This document shows, piece by piece, positions 61,438-64,000 of a DNA stretch of 64,000 nucleotides (its first letter is position 1; each line of letters opens with the position of its first letter). Below the pieces are notes generated by a model. That model saw nothing but the letters and a program-made list of their open reading frames with translations. It was not told the origin of the DNA and made no database searches. The position numbers and the translations under genes are program-made. The stretch is from contig QHSL01000075.1 in NCBI GenBank assembly GCA_003220435.1, positions 1 to 64,000 of the forward strand, in the 5' to 3' direction. The DNA comes from Candidatus Rokuibacteriota bacterium. GTDB taxonomy: Bacteria; Methylomirabilota; Methylomirabilia; Rokubacteriales; CSP1-6.

Positions 61438-61562
61438 CAGGCTGCTGAAAACGGCCCATCTGCTTCGTTGGCGCCCTCGGCTGCACGCTCACCGTACTCG
61501 AAGTACGGCTCGCATGCAGCCTTCGAGCGCCGCCTCGCATCTGAGCCTTTTTGAGCAGCCTG
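61438..61562. repeat. Long interspersed palindrome, copy B (between convergent genes)
   Basis: This 125-base element begins CAGGCTGCT and ends AGCAGCCTG. It is a diverged copy of the element at 36351-36473 in opposite orientation, sharing segments such as CATCTGCTTCGTTGGCGCCC and the central hairpin (CGTACT-CGA-AGTACG). It starts 3 bases after the permease stop and ends 3 bases before the nadX stop codon on the other strand. The placement fits a bidirectional transcription end or mRNA 3' protection. Confidence 0.85.
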
Positions 61563-61565
61563 CAG

Positions 61566-62363
61566 CTAGGTGCCGACACGGAGCGGGGCGGAGAGGTCTT
61601 TCAGCAGGGCGATCGTCGAGAGGTACGAGAGCTTCCCCGTCCGCGGATTCTCGGAGGGGACGTTCTCGATCTCGATCGAGAGCCGGCCGAACTCGCCCTC
61701 CACGGTGATCCGGTGGCGGTTCAGCGGTCGCTCCGGCGAGGCGAAGATCTTGATGCGCGTCTTCTCGGGACCGATTCCGGCCAGGGAGAGCGCGGCGACG
61801 ACGTTCACGTTCGCCGGGAACGCCCGGCACGCCTCGGTCGCGGGCCCCTCGAAGATCAGCGTCTCGCGCGTGATCGCGTCGAGGTCGATCTTCTGCTGCT
61901 CGATCCAGGGCGCGCCGGCGAGCCCGCGCGGCGGCTTGCGGCTCTCCATCGTGACCGACGTGATCGCGCCGATGCGGGCGCCCTTGACGCCGTCGAGGCC
62001 GGCGATCGCGCCCGAGGGCACGAGGATGCGGCAGTGGTTGGCCGCCGCCAGATCCACCCAGTCCTGGCGACCCAGCAGCCCGCCACACGAGAGCACGACG
62101 AGGTCGCGGCCCGCCTTGAGCGTCTTGGGGGCGATCTCCTCGAGATGCTTCCCCGTCGACGCCTCGACGACGAGATTCGAAGCCTCGACGAGGTCGTCGA
62201 GCGAGAGGAACGGCGCCGGGGAGTGCAGGTCCTTCAGGAAGCGTTCCGCCTTGGCGCGGTCGCGCGCCGTGGCGCCGATGAGTCGGAGGCCGGATATGCC
62301 CTCGTCCAGGGCGCGGCAGACCTGCCGGCCGATCGCGCCGAGCCCGACCACGCCCACGTCCAT
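61566..62363 (-). CDS. nadX: Aspartate dehydrogenase
   Basis: The 265-residue protein has the Rossmann motif G-L-G-A-I-G-R-Q near residue 7 and the aspartate dehydrogenase C-terminal domain (P-A-N-V-N-V-V-A-A-L-S-L-A-G and E-x-F-G-R-L-S-I-E-I-E-N). It oxidises L-aspartate to iminoaspartate, the precursor for quinolinate in NAD synthesis, or fixes ammonia in reverse. nadA and nadC are not nearby. The ATG at 62363 is divergent from the TIGR02757 gene with a very short gap. Confidence 0.9.
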   Translation of the reverse strand: MDVGVVGLGAIGRQVCRALDEGISGLRLIGATARDRAKAERFLKDLHSPAPFLSLDDLVEASNLVVEASTGKHLEEIAPKTLKAGRDLVVLSCGGLLGRQDWVDLAAANHCRILVPSGAIAGLDGVKGARIGAITSVTMESRKPPRGLAGAPWIEQQKIDLDAITRETLIFEGPATEACRAFPANVNVVAALSLAGIGPEKTRIKIFASPERPLNRHRITVEGEFGRLSIEIENVPSENPRTGKLSYLSTIALLKDLSAPLRVGT

Positions 62364-62373
62364 CGTGGGCGCA

Positions 62374-62382
62374 TGGTATCAT
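62374..62382 (+). promoter_or_regulatory. Extended -10 box before the TIGR02757 gene
   Basis: TGG-TATCAT (62374-62382) lies 17 bases before ATG 62399. It overlaps an in-frame ATG at 62381, which therefore cannot be within the mRNA if this box is used. Confidence 0.4.
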
Positions 62383-62398
62383 GCCGCCAGACACTCGA

Positions 62399-63280
62399 AT
62401 GACGGCCGCGCATGATCTGCGACAGCCGCTCGAGCGGCTCTACCGCGAGTTCGACTACACGAGCCGAGTCGAGCTCGACGCGATCCGATTTCCCCTCCGG
62501 TACCCGGACCCGCGCGACCGCGAGATCGTCGCGCTGCTGAGCGCCTGCCTGGCCTACGGCCGCGTCGATCTCTTCAGCGGCGCCCTCGAGGGCGTGCTCG
62601 CGACGATGGGGCCGTCGCCCGCCGCCTTCGTCACGGGCTTCGATCCGCGCCGCGACTCGGGCGCCTTCGCCGATTTCTGGTACCGCTTCAACCGCCCGCC
62701 CGACCTCGCCGCCTTCTGCATCGCGGCGCGCGACCAACTCGCCCGGTTCGGCACGCTCGAGAAGTGCTTCGTCGCCGGCGACGGGGACGGGCACGGGCCC
62801 ATCGGCCCGACGCTGGAGCGCTTCGCCCGGAACTTCCTGGAAGCGGACCTGAGCCCCGTGTTCCGGCGCGGGCGGATCTCGCGCGGCTATCGCCATCTGT
62901 TCCCGCTACCCTCGGTCGGCGGCCCCTGCAAGCGCCTGCATCTGTTCCTGCGCTGGATGGTCCGTCGCGAGCCGCCGGACTTCGGCCTGTGGACCTCGAT
63001 CTCGCCGTCCCGGCTGCTGATGCCGATCGACACGCACATCGAGAACATCAGCCGGTCGATCGGCCTCACCCGCCGGCGCTCGCGGAACTGGCGGATGGCC
63101 GAAGAGATCACCCAGAAGCTCGCGGCGATCGATCCGGCCGACCCGGTGAAGTTCGACTTCGCGCTCTGTCACAAGCGGATGTCGGGCGACTGTCTTGACC
63201 GGCGCGACGCCCTCGTCTGCGCGCCCTGCGGCCTCAAGCCCGTCTGCCGCCACTGGCGGGGAGGCCGGCGCCGTGCCTGA
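62399..63280 (+). CDS. TIGR02757/DUF2400 family protein with C-terminal Fe-S-like cysteine motif
   Basis: The 293-residue protein matches the TIGR02757 family of unknown function (L-S-A-C-L-A-Y-G-R-V near 55, L-F-L-R-W-M-V-R near 180, P-I-D-T-H-I near 215). The C-terminus has C-x8-C-x2-C-x5-C, close to the [4Fe-4S] loop of endonuclease III-type DNA glycosylases, which supports a distant HhH-GPD relationship and a possible role on nucleic acid. ATG 62381 is an alternative start but overlaps the promoter. Confidence 0.82.
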   Translation: MTAAHDLRQPLERLYREFDYTSRVELDAIRFPLRYPDPRDREIVALLSACLAYGRVDLFSGALEGVLATMGPSPAAFVTGFDPRRDSGAFADFWYRFNRPPDLAAFCIAARDQLARFGTLEKCFVAGDGDGHGPIGPTLERFARNFLEADLSPVFRRGRISRGYRHLFPLPSVGGPCKRLHLFLRWMVRREPPDFGLWTSISPSRLLMPIDTHIENISRSIGLTRRRSRNWRMAEEITQKLAAIDPADPVKFDFALCHKRMSGDCLDRRDALVCAPCGLKPVCRHWRGGRRRA

Positions 63281-64000
63281 TCCGGCCCTGGTCGTCGTCG
63301 GCCTCGTCCTGGGGGCCGCCCTCGCCTGGCTGGTGGCGCGCGCGCACTTCGGGTCGAGGCTGGCGTCGCTCGACGCGCTGGTCCGCGAGCTGCGCGAGCA
63401 GCGGACGGCGCGGGAAGGCGAGGCCGCCGCGCTCCGCTTGCGCCTCGAGCGAGAGCAGCGCGAGCGCGTCGAGGCGAGCGCGCGGCTCGAGGCGACCCGC
63501 CAGAACGTCGAGGACCAGCGTCGGCTCCTGGACGAGGCCGGCGCCGACCTCACCCGGACCTTCGAGACACTGAGCGGCGACGCCCTGCGCCGGAGCAACG
63601 AGGAGTTCCTGGCGCTGGCCGAGGAGCGGCTGGGCCACCGGCAGAAGGAGATCGACGCGAGCGTCACGCCGTTGAAGGAGGCGCTCGCGCGCTACGAGGC
63701 GGGGATTCGCGAGCTGGAAAAGGCGCACGACCAGGCGTACGGCGGCCTGCGGAGCGAGGTGGAGACGCTGGCGAGGTTGAGCGAGCGGCTCCGCGGCGAG
63801 ACCGGCAACCTCGTGACGGCGCTTCGCTCGCCCCAGGTGCGCGGGCGATGGGGCGAGATCACGCTCCACCGGGTCGTCGAGCTGGCCGGGATGACGGGCC
63901 ATTGCGACTACGTCGAGCAGGTCACGGTCGAGCGAGACGAGGGCCGACTGCGTCCCGACATGATCGTGCGCTTGCCCGGGGGCCGCGACATCGTGGTCGA
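63273..64000 (+). CDS. rmuC: DNA recombination protein RmuC (5' part; continues past window)
   Basis: The visible 242 residues start with an N-terminal membrane segment (V-V-V-G-L-V-L-G-A-A-L-A-W). A long coiled coil (about 30-170) rich in R, E, A and L follows, then the start of the RmuC nuclease-like domain (S-P-Q-V-R-G-R-W-G-E-I-T-L and R-P-D-M-I-V-R-L-P-G-G). RmuC limits inversions and is thought to cleave DNA structures. GTG start overlaps the upstream gene by 8 bases. No stop occurs before the window end. Confidence 0.92.
   Translation, partial: MPDPALVVVGLVLGAALAWLVARAHFGSRLASLDALVRELREQRTAREGEAAALRLRLEREQRERVEASARLEATRQNVEDQRRLLDEAGADLTRTFETLSGDALRRSNEEFLALAEERLGHRQKEIDASVTPLKEALARYEAGIRELEKAHDQAYGGLRSEVETLARLSERLRGETGNLVTALRSPQVRGRWGEITLHRVVELAGMTGHCDYVEQVTVERDEGRLRPDMIVRLPGGRDIVV

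Overview
This is a contiguous chromosomal stretch from a GC-rich bacterium (roughly two thirds G+C by eye). Genes are tightly packed, with many ATGA/GTGA stop-start overlaps and frequent GTG starts. Gene content includes alternative complex III, a CysM/CysO/Mec+ cysteine route, ferredoxin-dependent 2-oxoacid oxidation, GlcDEF with LutABC, and a UGA that reads as selenocysteine. This fits an uncultivated soil or subsurface lineage such as Candidatus Rokubacteria (Methylomirabilota) or a deltaproteobacterium-like group. That placement is inference from gene content, because no rRNA gene is present.

Layout: (1) 1-3657 holds a transposase tail at the edge, then rrf2-cysM-cysO-mec-hemL. (2) 3803-10859 is the actABCDEF operon (alternative complex III). 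It is followed by a GC-rich tandem repeat with hairpins (10884-11309). (3) 11329-27617 is housekeeping: moeA, a TPR lipoprotein, dprA-topA-xerC-hslVU, argB-argD-argF-argG, comB, pgsA-plsY-gpsA and galT. (4) 27645-28840 carries tRNA-Gly, tRNA-Cys, an unknown small gene, tRNA-Leu and a decayed homing-endonuclease-like gene. (5) 28872-36332 has lgt, a radical SAM gene, moaA, a chlorite-dismutase-family gene, a Sel1 lipoprotein, a hydrolase and a DASS transporter. (6) 36472-44111 holds gltBD on the minus strand, divergent from a LysR regulator, then a CBS protein. (7) 44315-54951 has korAB, glcDEF, a cupin, lutABC and a DUF2203 gene. (8) 54951-57408 has a HAD hydrolase, trxB, a selenocysteine glutaredoxin and a ferredoxin-thioredoxin-reductase-like gene. 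(9) 57435-64000 has a PAP2 phosphatase, a sugar-type ABC transporter without its ATPase, nadX, a TIGR02757 gene and the start of rmuC.

The most notable element is the glutaredoxin at 56734-56973. Its active-site first cysteine is an in-frame TGA (motif U-G-P-C). A hairpin 15 nt downstream of the TGA meets the published criteria for a bacterial SECIS. The gene lies between thioredoxin reductase and an FTR catalytic-subunit homologue, so the three may form a thiol/selenol relay fed by NADPH and/or ferredoxin. The KorAB enzyme in the same window could reduce ferredoxin. Other points of interest are a sulfur carrier whose diglycine is buried behind a nine-residue tail next to a JAMM protease, two copies of a long palindromic repeat placed exactly between convergent genes, and a recurring -10 box about 6 nt from the start codon that suggests leaderless mRNAs.
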